Shown here: positions 9,222 through 16,229 of the stretch, one piece after another | How positions within the stretch are numbered: the first letter of the stretch is position 1 | How the letters are laid out: each line of letters opens with the position of its first letter | From: an uncultured Duncaniella sp. | GTDB lineage: Bacteria; Bacteroidota; Bacteroidia; Bacteroidales; Muribaculaceae | Length of the DNA stretch: 64,000 nucleotides | Assembly: GCA_910589485.1 (NCBI GenBank) | Contig: CAJUSW010000001.1 | Coordinates: 1-64,000 of the forward strand | Direction: 5' to 3' | Notes under the pieces: model-generated | Told to the model about the DNA's origin: nothing | The model's database searches: none | Seen by the model: the letters and a program-made list of their open reading frames with translations, nothing else | Position numbers and translations under genes: made by a program

Positions 9222-10977
9222 TGTCGTAGTTTGTTTTAATAAATTCTAAAACTCGTTTCAGTAATTTTGCGATGCTTGATTTATAAGCTTCTCTGTCAGA
9301 TTCTTCCCAGAATAGAGGAGACTTGGCATCGGAACTGTGCCACTTAGTGAAGACATTCCATGTTGCCTGCGGGATATAATGCCCCTCCTCTTGCTTTTGC
9401 TGTAGTTTCTGACGCTTCTCGAAGAAGAATCTATTGCCGATGCTTTTATTCTCATGCTCGGTTAGTAAGGTAAGATTGGGAAGCGTCATTATAACGTCAC
9501 TATCGTTGAACGGGAGAATCTTTTCTTTGATTTGTTCAAAAGTTACTCGCTCTTCATTACTTAGAGCTTTTAAAGATGTAAAGTCCCTTTCATTTGTACT
9601 ATCAATGTACCTGAGGTAGCCAAGCAGTGTCTGGATTTCATCCGGAAGCCATGAATCGACACTATCCAACACTCTAAACAACTCTTCGTTATTCTTTGGA
9701 TTTTGAGGAGAGATATGCTCAACATTCCATGGATGTTCCGGATCATTAAACTTCTCGAATTCAAATCTGCGTTTTAGCCCTCCGATTGTGTACTGGGATA
9801 TATTCACCAATGACAGTATCCTGAGTACGTTGTTATAGTTTTTGTCGTAACTATAATCAAACAGTTCAAGACCTTCAGTGCTGTTGGAAAGAATTTTAGC
9901 TTTATCTTTATCAGATATTAACGCGCCATCGTTGATGGCAGAACACCAGAGTCTGGATTTAAACTGATACGCCGTGGTCACTTTATCATTCATCAGTCGG
10001 AGGAGCTCGGCCAATTTATTTTTGCGTGCAACGCCCGCTACGGACATATGATAACCGATGAGATTGTAGCACTCAGTGTCGTCATACCATCCTTGCAATC
10101 GATCAAATGTTGTTAGAATATCATCCCATATTTCGCCCTTGTCCAATCGATTTTCGATCCACGAAAACACAGGGAATTCATTATTATTGTATTCATCCAT
10201 TTCCTCGGCAGTCGCATATGTCCTGTAATGAACGTCTAAAAAGTAATCCATCGCACACACCGGTATAGCTTCTCTGCCTGCTATGAAGTGCCAGAACGAG
10301 CCACGACGTAGCGTCTTTTCCATAATATCCCATTGTTGAGCCATCGCTGTCTGACTGAGTGTGCGTTCCTGACTCGATCCGCGGCAAATATCATGAAAAA
10401 GCAATGCCTTGATGAGCTCGGCATCACATAGAGGTATTTTGCCGGAATTAAGATTGAGGAATAATTTATGCTCATAAGTAGTATCGCCTTCAACGGGATA
10501 CCATATAACCTCGACCTTATTCAATAATCTTTCGAGTAGTACCTCCTTGTCAATATTTTTCAACAATCCGGTGATAGTTCTGCATGCTACCGTCAGTCGA
10601 TACTGCTCCTCGGTAGTATTGATTACTTTCAGATTATTGAAATCGGAGGGAAGACAATCATTGCGGTGATAGCTTAAACTAAATGTATCCTCGACACCCA
10701 ATAGCTTTAATATAAGCCATATTGTGGTGAGGCGCTGTTGTCCATCGATAACACGCCACCGGGAGGCTTCGTTGTCATATCTTACAACTACTGGCTGGAG
10801 ACAGTAGTATTTACCGTCATGCTTTTCATCATACTTTATAATGTCGTTGATCAATTGCATGATCTGTGATTCGCGCCATCGATAACCACGTTGATAAGCC
10901 GGAACAAAGAAATTAAGACATCGCTTACATATTTCTCCGATTCCGACATGTCCGCATTTTTGTAAATCAAATGACAT
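9196..10977 (-). CDS. DUF262-DUF1524 (GmrSD-like) restriction protein
   Basis: A 593-aa fusion of an N-terminal DUF262 domain and a C-terminal DUF1524 HNH nuclease domain, the arrangement of type IV GmrSD/BrxU restriction enzymes. FVPAYQRGYRW lies at about residues 27-37 and DGQQRLTTIW near residue 78. The nuclease part has NVEHISPQNP (HNH first His, about residue 425) and PNLTLLTEHENKSIGN (about residues 510-525). It precedes and overlaps the second DUF262 gene by 26 bp. It lies 78 bp after the HAD-domain gene on the same strand. The family cleaves modified (for example glucosylated) phage DNA; specificity cannot be read from the sequence. Confidence 0.86.
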   Translation of the reverse strand: MSFDLQKCGHVGIGEICKRCLNFFVPAYQRGYRWRESQIMQLINDIIKYDEKHDGKYYCLQPVVVRYDNEASRWRVIDGQQRLTTIWLILKLLGVEDTFSLSYHRNDCLPSDFNNLKVINTTEEQYRLTVACRTITGLLKNIDKEVLLERLLNKVEVIWYPVEGDTTYEHKLFLNLNSGKIPLCDAELIKALLFHDICRGSSQERTLSQTAMAQQWDIMEKTLRRGSFWHFIAGREAIPVCAMDYFLDVHYRTYATAEEMDEYNNNEFPVFSWIENRLDKGEIWDDILTTFDRLQGWYDDTECYNLIGYHMSVAGVARKNKLAELLRLMNDKVTTAYQFKSRLWCSAINDGALISDKDKAKILSNSTEGLELFDYSYDKNYNNVLRILSLVNISQYTIGGLKRRFEFEKFNDPEHPWNVEHISPQNPKNNEELFRVLDSVDSWLPDEIQTLLGYLRYIDSTNERDFTSLKALSNEERVTFEQIKEKILPFNDSDVIMTLPNLTLLTEHENKSIGNRFFFEKRQKLQQKQEEGHYIPQATWNVFTKWHSSDAKSPLFWEESDREAYKSSIAKLLKRVLEFIKTNYDNESEATPE

Positions 10978-11055
10978 TTGTATATATCGTTGGATTATTG
11001 TTATTTTATCTGTCCGGAAGATACTTGATATCGGCCATCATGATTGAGGATAATC

Positions 11056-12417
11056 TTAGTCCCACCATCTTTTCATATTTTGGCGAAAAATGGTCCACAC
11101 CAGTTGATACGCTTTTGCCTTTCTTAAATCGTTTTTATAAACATCCAGGAATTCCGCATCGTCGTCAAAATCTGCCGTCTTCATCTTGAATCTTTCACAA
11201 TTTCGGGTATTGACATAGATGTTGTCATCATATATGCTCTCTTCTCCACGTGCTATTACCATAAGCCGACAGGAAAGCTCCATGCGCTCAACGTCCGTTT
11301 CCCAACCAAGATATCGCTGAGTTAAACGGAAGTAGCCGATATTATACTCCAGCTTTTTACGCAACATAATGAAATTCCATTCCCAGTCATGAGGTTCATC
11401 TTCGATAATAGTATTCTTCCAGTATCTCAGCTTCTTTCGCTCGCAACTTTCCTCATTTATGCGCCCGATAAGTTTACGTTCCTCTTTATAGGCAAGATCC
11501 TCAAAAGCAGAAGATGGTAAATTATTGAGTCGGTTCAGGACATCTATCGACCATTCCACATCATCATTACTTAAGCCGGTTACAGGGTTAATATTAATAA
11601 AATACCCCTCATGATCAATCCCGAATTGAGATTCATCATCGAGGATTATATAGGGCAAAAATACTCTCCGGTCAAGTCTCTCAGCTATCCACTGAGCCTT
11701 AGTGTTACATTTTTCATCCGGGACATAAACTGCTTGCACTTTGCCCGGCAAGCCTCGCTTACGCCACATCTCAATAATCTTATCACGCCCCCATACCTCT
11801 CCCCACGAGGAGATGATAAGGATTTCGGCCTTGGTTGCCGCTACAATCTCCGACAGACAAGCCACAGCCTTCGGATCAAACAATGGTCCGTATTCATCCT
11901 TTGTCGGCTTACCCTCAATGGCCAACTGCGCTTGATACTGCTGCGTGTTCAGCACTCCGTCAAAATCAAGGAAAATATACTTCCACATCACAGCCTCATC
12001 TATTTTATCCAGATCATTGTCCGGGAGAGTGTAGCAGGGTCCCCTTGAAACATAATCAAGCCATTTGGAAAAGCCCTCGCTCTGTAATCTCTGGGTCATG
12101 ATTCCGTATAATGTTGACCAATATAACAGATGCCCCACAAAGTCGCTGGGGCTATCTATCTCAAAATCGGCCACAACTTCCCTACCCACAAGCCATTCCT
12201 GAGGGTCGGGAGCACCATTAATGTTGATTTCTCCACTCCTGGAGCGGTGGACTTCAATCTTTCGATCCGAGTGAGATTTATCCTCCTCCATTTCACACAC
12301 CGAGTCAAACACTGCTTTATACAGAGGGCGGGAGTCATCCGATTCTCCGTACACTTCGCGAAGCGTTCTCCACACTTCATCAAATTCAGCTCGTATAAAA
12401 TACTCTTTGTAAGTCAT
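11056..12417 (-). CDS. DUF6557-like N-terminal domain fused to a HAD-fold domain
   Basis: A two-domain protein of about 453 aa. The N-terminal 120 residues (start MTYKEYF, later LLYWSTLYG) resemble the DUF6557 family and clearly match the N-terminus of the protein encoded at 13495-14475. A HAD domain follows (about residues 165-310), with FLDFDGVLN carrying the DxD nucleophile pair, IISSWGEVWG as motif II, and IILDDESQF as the acidic motif IV. This resembles HAD domains recorded in RNA-repair polyproteins. I chose the ATG at 12417 because it aligns with the paralogue's start; an in-frame ATG at 12504 would add 29 residues and overlap the WYL gene by 23 bp. Substrate and role are unknown. It lies between a WYL regulator and a GmrSD-like pair. 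Confidence 0.72.
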   Translation of the reverse strand: MTYKEYFIRAEFDEVWRTLREVYGESDDSRPLYKAVFDSVCEMEEDKSHSDRKIEVHRSRSGEININGAPDPQEWLVGREVVADFEIDSPSDFVGHLLYWSTLYGIMTQRLQSEGFSKWLDYVSRGPCYTLPDNDLDKIDEAVMWKYIFLDFDGVLNTQQYQAQLAIEGKPTKDEYGPLFDPKAVACLSEIVAATKAEILIISSWGEVWGRDKIIEMWRKRGLPGKVQAVYVPDEKCNTKAQWIAERLDRRVFLPYIILDDESQFGIDHEGYFININPVTGLSNDDVEWSIDVLNRLNNLPSSAFEDLAYKEERKLIGRINEESCERKKLRYWKNTIIEDEPHDWEWNFIMLRKKLEYNIGYFRLTQRYLGWETDVERMELSCRLMVIARGEESIYDDNIYVNTRNCERFKMKTADFDDDAEFLDVYKNDLRKAKAYQLVWTIFRQNMKRWWD

Positions 12418-12481
12418 AGCTTCGTTAATATATAGCCACCTCTTGAATATCCACCGTGGGCTATCACAAAACAGCTCATTG

Positions 12482-13387
12482 TCAGTCGTTTTTATACAGA
12501 TCATACATATCAGAAATCCATCTCTTCATTGTCTTTCTCAATGAAGCCGGTTTCAAAACCTCAACCATCGCTCCAACCTGAAGCAATTTCATCACAAAGT
12601 CATAGGACGGAGCGAGATACAGGTCAAAGTCGGCATATTCGCCATGATCCTCAATCAGTCGCTGGCTATGATGCAAGGGCAAGGATTTGAGATAATGTTT
12701 ATGATCTTCGTTTGCCCGGATAACGATTCTTACGGGCTTCTCACCGCTACCTACAACGATGCCATAAGCTGTTGAAAAGAACTCCTCGGCGTCAAACCCT
12801 TTTGGCAACTTGAAGGTCTCAGTGGCAATCTCGGCGAGTTCAATCCTGTCAAGACCGTAAAGCCTCACATCTCCGTAATTAATATTATGCGCCAGCACAT
12901 ACCATCGGTTATCAAAAAGTTTTACACAGTACGGCTCTATAGGGAAAGTATGGCTACGTGTACTCTTAAAAGACCGGTAAGTGATATTCACCACATGATT
13001 CTCCTTCATTGCCGCCAAGATAGTGGGAAGATGATCTCGCCCCGAGGGAATTTCATCCACCAGTATCCGATCTTTCAGCGAAAGGTTATCGCCGATGGTG
13101 TTGCCTACTGCAAATGAATCAAGCATCCACTGTTTGAGCTTATCATTATCAATATTTTCAGCATTAGATATGTAATAAAGATAGCCCCCAACCCTTTCAC
13201 ATTGGATATCGATGGAAAACTGATCCAGTATCGCGGCACGCCAACGATTGAACGTAGCGCGCTGGAGCCGCTTATTGTTGCTCAAATTCTGCTCTCGCTC
13301 CCAGCGGTCGGACAATTCCTTGTGCGAAATCTTTCCGGCCCTGCGAATCGTATCGATCAGCCAAGTGTATTTCTGAAGTTGGTTCAT
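12482..13387 (-). CDS. WYL-domain transcriptional regulator
   Basis: A 301-aa regulator with an N-terminal winged-helix region (about residues 1-70, QKYTWLIDTIRRAG) and a WYL domain (about residues 120-200). The WYL domain contains ITYRSF, FPIEPYCVKLFDNRWYVLAH and RLYGLDRI, and a C-terminal WCX-like segment follows. WYL regulators are frequent controllers of phage-defence operons (the BrxR and CapW types), usually repressors that respond to nucleic-acid ligands. This one sits between two proteins that share an N-terminal domain and upstream of the GmrSD-like pair. A TAnnTTTG-type box lies 35 bp upstream of its start (13422-13429), so it probably heads its own transcript and may autoregulate. 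Confidence 0.88.
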   Translation of the reverse strand: MNQLQKYTWLIDTIRRAGKISHKELSDRWEREQNLSNNKRLQRATFNRWRAAILDQFSIDIQCERVGGYLYYISNAENIDNDKLKQWMLDSFAVGNTIGDNLSLKDRILVDEIPSGRDHLPTILAAMKENHVVNITYRSFKSTRSHTFPIEPYCVKLFDNRWYVLAHNINYGDVRLYGLDRIELAEIATETFKLPKGFDAEEFFSTAYGIVVGSGEKPVRIVIRANEDHKHYLKSLPLHHSQRLIEDHGEYADFDLYLAPSYDFVMKLLQVGAMVEVLKPASLRKTMKRWISDMYDLYKND

Positions 13388-13421
13388 TGCTGTAATGACT
13401 TACGTTACCTACATATTACTG

Positions 13422-13429
13422 CAAATGTA
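13422..13429 (-). promoter_or_regulatory. Putative -7 box upstream of the WYL regulator
   Basis: Minus-strand TACATTTG fits the Bacteroidota -7 consensus TAnnTTTG and lies 35 bp upstream of the WYL start. A TTG element further upstream (13455-13457) has longer than usual spacing, so the -33 part is weak. Confidence 0.45.
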
Positions 13430-13494
13430 AACAAATTCCGTCTCTTTTTACTGTCAAGGACAATATATTTTGGACTCACCCTTTTCTCACGGGA

Positions 13495-14475
13495 TTATCT
13501 TTTTATGAAATTCAGCGAGAGTAATATCTCTTTGCCTGCCGAGGCATTAGTGGCCTGACCATAATGCAACCTCACTGCAGGATAGAGTACACCAATCAGC
13601 GACCTCAGTCTTTCGCCCTCTTCTACGGAAATCGGGGTGTCTTTCGATGACTCGGCAAAGATTACAATGTCCGTAATCTCTTCCACATGCCATTCCGGGA
13701 GATTCGTATAATTGAGTATTAGATCCTCAAGATACGCTACACGCCGGTAGGTTGGTGTGGGGAAACTTTCATAAGAAACGTTCCGGCCCTCCTTGATTGT
13801 CATGATAAACTCCAGATCATTGAGTGAAAATGAACTGTCGCTACGGGTGAGTTGCTTTAGGAGTTCGGTCCTTCTGCTCATGCGCACAAGATATGCCTTG
13901 CGGTCGATATAACGCCTTTCAGCCTTTCTTTTCCTACGATTGGTTCTTAGTAGCGAAAGATGCTTTTTTCTGAGTTCATCCCTATTCCTTACGATATAGC
14001 GGGGCGCTCCATCTCTTGAATAACTGCGATTCCTCGGTTTCACTTTCTTTCGATAGTGACGTACCTCCATCTCATGAATCATCTTATCATATTCATTCCT
14101 CTCCACCCATCCCTCGAACAAACCGGTCATATTTTCTTCCGTTTTCCTCGGAGTGGAACCGTAAAATGTAATTTCCCACAGGCAACTTGCCAGAAGCTCC
14201 TTCTCTGAAACCACTACATTCTCCTCCACTATAATCTGCTTTGACAACCCTTTTTCCCAGTAATCGTTCGACAAGTCCATTACACGGATATAAGGATCAG
14301 TGTCACTTCCGGTGATTATCACATCAATAGTCCCCTCAGCTGGCGCTGGACTCATTGATTTGAGACAATCAAACGCCATTTTCACTCCCGAAATGTCCTT
14401 ATGCCTCCACACCTTTCTCATTTCGGGCATGAAATCTTCAAATTGATATTTATCAAGAAGTTCTTTAAATGTCAT
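13495..14475 (-). CDS. DUF6557-like protein with a basic C-terminal extension
   Basis: A 326-aa protein I cannot assign to a function. The first 120 residues begin MTFKELLDKYQFEDF and include a SCLWEITFYG block. They match in order the N-terminal domain of the HAD protein encoded downstream (MTYKEYF, LLYWSTLYG). After that comes a strongly basic stretch, residues about 155-205 (runs such as RNRRKRKAERR and KKVKPRNRS), suggesting nucleic-acid contact, and a final region without a recognised domain. It is the first gene of the minus-strand group, 107 bp upstream of the WYL gene. A TAATTTTG box lies about 70 bp upstream of its start. Confidence 0.68.
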   Translation of the reverse strand: MTFKELLDKYQFEDFMPEMRKVWRHKDISGVKMAFDCLKSMSPAPAEGTIDVIITGSDTDPYIRVMDLSNDYWEKGLSKQIIVEENVVVSEKELLASCLWEITFYGSTPRKTEENMTGLFEGWVERNEYDKMIHEMEVRHYRKKVKPRNRSYSRDGAPRYIVRNRDELRKKHLSLLRTNRRKRKAERRYIDRKAYLVRMSRRTELLKQLTRSDSSFSLNDLEFIMTIKEGRNVSYESFPTPTYRRVAYLEDLILNYTNLPEWHVEEITDIVIFAESSKDTPISVEEGERLRSLIGVLYPAVRLHYGQATNASAGKEILLSLNFIKR

Positions 14476-14543
14476 GATACTTATTATCTAACTTTTTGAT
14501 TAAGCTACAGAGTTATCTACGCCTCCTTTGCCATTTAATGCGA

Positions 14544-14551
14544 CAAAATTA
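14544..14551 (-). promoter_or_regulatory. Putative -7 box for the DUF6557-like gene
   Basis: Minus-strand TAATTTTG fits TAnnTTTG and sits about 70 bp upstream of the start at 14475. No good TTG was found 19-21 bp further upstream. The rest of the 305-bp gap 14476-14780 shows no ORF or strong hairpin apart from the divergent box at 14754. Confidence 0.4.
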
Positions 14552-14753
14552 CACCTCACATGGCGCATTTTGTGATACAGCAAAAGAAATCACACCCAAA
14601 ATATCGTTGGTTCCGAAAACAGGACAATAATCGGCTCCCTTTACAGTACAATCAAGACACGCGCTGATCAATGCTCGATATGCCATCATTTCATCTTGTG
14701 ACCTATATTATATCATTTTATTGCTTCTGCCGTGTAATGGCAACATTGTTGCC

Positions 14754-14761
14754 TAAATTTG
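14754..14761 (+). promoter_or_regulatory. Putative -7 box for a small membrane protein
   Basis: TAAATTTG fits the Bacteroidota -7 consensus and lies 19 bp before the ATG at 14781, which would give a very short 5' leader. A matching -33 TTG at the right distance is absent. Confidence 0.4.
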
Positions 14762-14780
14762 CCACCATTAATTAATCAAT

Positions 14781-14966
14781 ATGACTACCTCATCACGACT
14801 CATGCGCCTATATGTTCGGTTCATAGCATCACTGTCGGTAGCATTGCTATTCCAGATAGTGATACTCTTCACCATCCCGCCCTCCACAACTTTAGGAATC
14901 ATCTTCAAGGATGTTCTATCCCTGCTCATATGCGCAATCCTCTACTTCAAGATCCTCAAAAGATAG
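14781..14966 (+). CDS. Small two-helix membrane protein
   Basis: A 61-aa protein with two predicted membrane segments: about residues 10-33 (VRFIASLSVALLFQIVILF) and about 38-58 (IIFKDVLSLLICAILYF). Both ends are positively charged. No family is recognised. Support comes from the coherent hydrophobic pattern, a TAAATTTG box just upstream and the lack of a competing gene. It stands alone on the plus strand between the minus-strand WYL/GmrSD-like group and the candidate structured RNA. It could be a holin-like or accessory membrane effector of the island, but the sequence does not show that. Confidence 0.5.
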   Translation: MTTSSRLMRLYVRFIASLSVALLFQIVILFTIPPSTTLGIIFKDVLSLLICAILYFKILKR

Positions 14967-15016
14967 CCCCGTATGCCATCTTGTGGCAGAAGAACATTTT
15001 ATGTTTAAAAACATCT

Positions 15017-15188
15017 AAGGAGTGAGCTTCGGTATCCGATATAATGATTATATTTGCAGATAGAAAGTAAAATATCGACCTTAGAGAAGGTTCCGAACAC
15101 TTTCAATTATTGCAAAGCATTATTGCCGAGTCCCATTCAAAAAATCCGGCCAGATTATGGAGGACGAAGCGACTGATGCTCACTCCTT
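15017..15188. repeat. Inverted repeat pair bracketing a promoter
   Basis: AAGGAGTGAGC at 15017-15027 is exactly complementary to GCTCACTCCTT at 15178-15188. The left arm lies upstream of the putative -7 box at 15049 and the right arm inside the predicted transcript, so this is more likely a DNA-level or antisense feature than part of the RNA fold. Confidence 0.45.
15049..15056 (+). promoter_or_regulatory. Putative -7 box of the structured RNA/micropeptide operon
   Basis: TATATTTG fits TAnnTTTG. The upstream element is only a weak TTC at 15028-15030, so the -33 half is poor. Transcription would begin near 15063, giving a 285-nt RNA up to the terminator at 15347. Confidence 0.5.
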
Positions 15189-15347
15189 TTTATATACCCG
15201 CACAATCGGCATATACGGAATGGACGTGAGACTATCAGTCTACTTCCATTCCATAAACGGGTTCCTTGGCCGGAATTGCCCCAGTCCCGCACTGCGGCAA
15301 GCCCATTGAATGATGGACGGCAGACAATAGTCTACGCGTCCTTTTTT
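15063..15347 (+). ncRNA. Candidate structured RNA or attenuated leader
   Basis: The 421-bp stretch 14967-15387 holds no convincing gene but has dense secondary structure. A 5' hairpin pairs ACCTT (15078-15082) with AAGGT (15087-15091). TCCGGCCA (15145-15152) pairs with TGGCCGGA (15267-15274) and encloses ACCCG/CGGGT (15196-15200 with 15258-15262) and an apical hairpin (15217-15224 with 15245-15252, continued by AGACT/AGTCT). Another hairpin joins TTGCC-CAGT with ACTG-GGCAA (15276-15300), and the element ends in an intrinsic terminator. It is bounded by a -7 box and the terminator like a stand-alone small RNA, yet lies only 41 bp before a micropeptide operon that has no other visible promoter. 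It could therefore be a free sRNA or a leader controlled by read-through. The fold was made by eye, without energy calculation. Confidence 0.5.
15315..15347 (+). terminator. Intrinsic terminator upstream of the micropeptide operon
   Basis: GGACG (15315-15319) pairs with CGTCC (15337-15341) and the inner AGAC with GTCT, leaving loop AATA. Six T's follow at 15342-15347. It lies 41 bp before the first micropeptide ATG, so downstream genes need read-through or an unseen promoter. Confidence 0.65.
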
Positions 15348-15387
15348 ATTCAATCAATTTAACCACACTAACTAAATACAAAATAAT

Positions 15388-15489
15388 ATGGCAGACGAAG
15401 ATTCAGTAGAATATGATGATATCATCGAAGAACTCCTCGATTTGGTATTTCCCAATGAAGAGGATAAGGATGCATACATGAATGACTAA
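15388..15489 (+). CDS. 33-aa acidic micropeptide
   Basis: A very short ORF, ATG to TAA, encoding a strongly acidic peptide (MADEDSVEYDD, then IIEELLDLVF, then NEEDKDAYMND). About half the residues are D or E, and a short amphipathic helix is likely in the middle. It is the first of five closely spaced ORFs (gaps of 10, 1, 19 and 26 bp). The upstream leader is A/T-rich without a Shine-Dalgarno, normal for Bacteroidota. The acidity contrasts with the basic and hydrophobic peptides that follow, which suggests a neutralising partner; this is inference only. It is too short for family assignment. Confidence 0.5.
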   Translation: MADEDSVEYDDIIEELLDLVFPNEEDKDAYMND

Positions 15490-15499
15490 TTACAATAAT

Positions 15500-15631
15500 A
15501 TGACTAAAACGAAACTTGACAAAATAATTGAATCACAGACCAGTGAGCCATCTATGGCAAAAACTATTGTAAAAACAGCTATAGTTAGCGCACTTGCCGG
15601 CGCTGTCAAGGTACTTACAAAAAATTTATGA
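15500..15631 (+). CDS. 43-aa amphipathic helix micropeptide
   Basis: Starts 10 bp after the acidic peptide and ends 1 bp before the next ATG. The N-terminus is polar and the C-terminal half is a small-residue-rich hydrophobic helix with lysines spaced through it (AKTIVKTAIVSALAGAVKVL). This pattern is typical of membrane-active or membrane-associated peptides. No known family. An internal ATG at codon 19 could give a 25-aa form starting MAKTIVKT, close in length and character to the 26-aa peptide at 17423. Its role is unknown; position in a tight operon supports it being real. Confidence 0.5.
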   Translation: MTKTKLDKIIESQTSEPSMAKTIVKTAIVSALAGAVKVLTKNL

Positions 15632-15632
15632 T

Positions 15633-15800
15633 ATGAATATATTCAGATGCTCACAATGCGGAAGTGCCATGGATTACATCGGGAATGGTATGTATCAATG
15701 CCCCAATTGTGGGGATATTATGGACTATTCAGAATTGGTTAATGGTGCTAAATCCTTGCTTAAGACATTGGTAAAATCCATATCAAAAAGTATAAGATAA
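15633..15800 (+). CDS. 55-aa zinc-ribbon peptide with amphipathic tail
   Basis: N-terminal zinc ribbon with two CxxC knuckles (CSQC at residues 6-9 and CPNC at about residues 24-27). It is followed by a lysine/serine-rich amphipathic helix (GAKSLLKTLVKSISKSIR). The ATG at 15633 is preferred over upstream non-ATG codons because the zinc ribbon begins immediately after it and it follows the previous stop by 1 bp. The combination of metal-binding head and cationic helical tail in such a small protein is unusual. It may bind nucleic acid, a membrane or a protein partner. No specific family recognised beyond the zinc ribbon fold. Confidence 0.65.
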   Translation: MNIFRCSQCGSAMDYIGNGMYQCPNCGDIMDYSELVNGAKSLLKTLVKSISKSIR

Positions 15801-15819
15801 CATTCAAAAACTTATTAAG

Positions 15820-16203
15820 ATGGCAAAACAGTCATCAGACTATCTGGCTTATCAGCAATATTTCAATCCCAACGCAATGTGGGAAAAGATTGCTGATGTA
15901 GCTAAGAAAGCAGGAGTAAAGGTGGTATATGGCGTACTGCTATTATACTATGTAGCTACAGACCCAAACACTTCGACAGCCGACAAAGCAAAGATATATG
16001 GCGCGATCGGATACTTCATCCTTCCCGTGGATTTGGTTCCCGATGCTATTCCTATGGTAGGATACTCCGACGACCTTACGGCAATTACTTGGGCACTAAA
16101 GGCTGTCTGGGATAATATCACTCCTGCCACACATGCCAAAGCTCGCCAACGTCTCCAAAATTGGTTTGGAAATGTAAGTGATTCCGAATTAAAAATATTC
16201 TAA
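15820..16203 (+). CDS. YkvA/DUF1232 family protein
   Basis: A 127-aa protein with the DUF1232 signature near the middle (YFILPVDLVPDAIPMVGYSDD, about residues 65-85). This motif of conserved Pro and Asp residues is shared by YkvA-type proteins. A hydrophobic helix (KVVYGVLLLYYVAT) precedes it, giving one or two membrane-associated segments. The domain's biochemical role is not established. It is the fourth gene of the micropeptide operon, 19 bp after the zinc-ribbon peptide and 26 bp before a WYL regulator, so it probably acts at the membrane together with the peptides. Confidence 0.82.
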   Translation: MAKQSSDYLAYQQYFNPNAMWEKIADVAKKAGVKVVYGVLLLYYVATDPNTSTADKAKIYGAIGYFILPVDLVPDAIPMVGYSDDLTAITWALKAVWDNITPATHAKARQRLQNWFGNVSDSELKIF

Positions 16204-16229
16204 ATTTATGAACTACTGTATAAAAATGT

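Noticed and set aside
14967..15387. Retron msr-msd
   Set aside because: Inverted repeats and structure suggested it, but no reverse transcriptase gene is encoded anywhere in the window.
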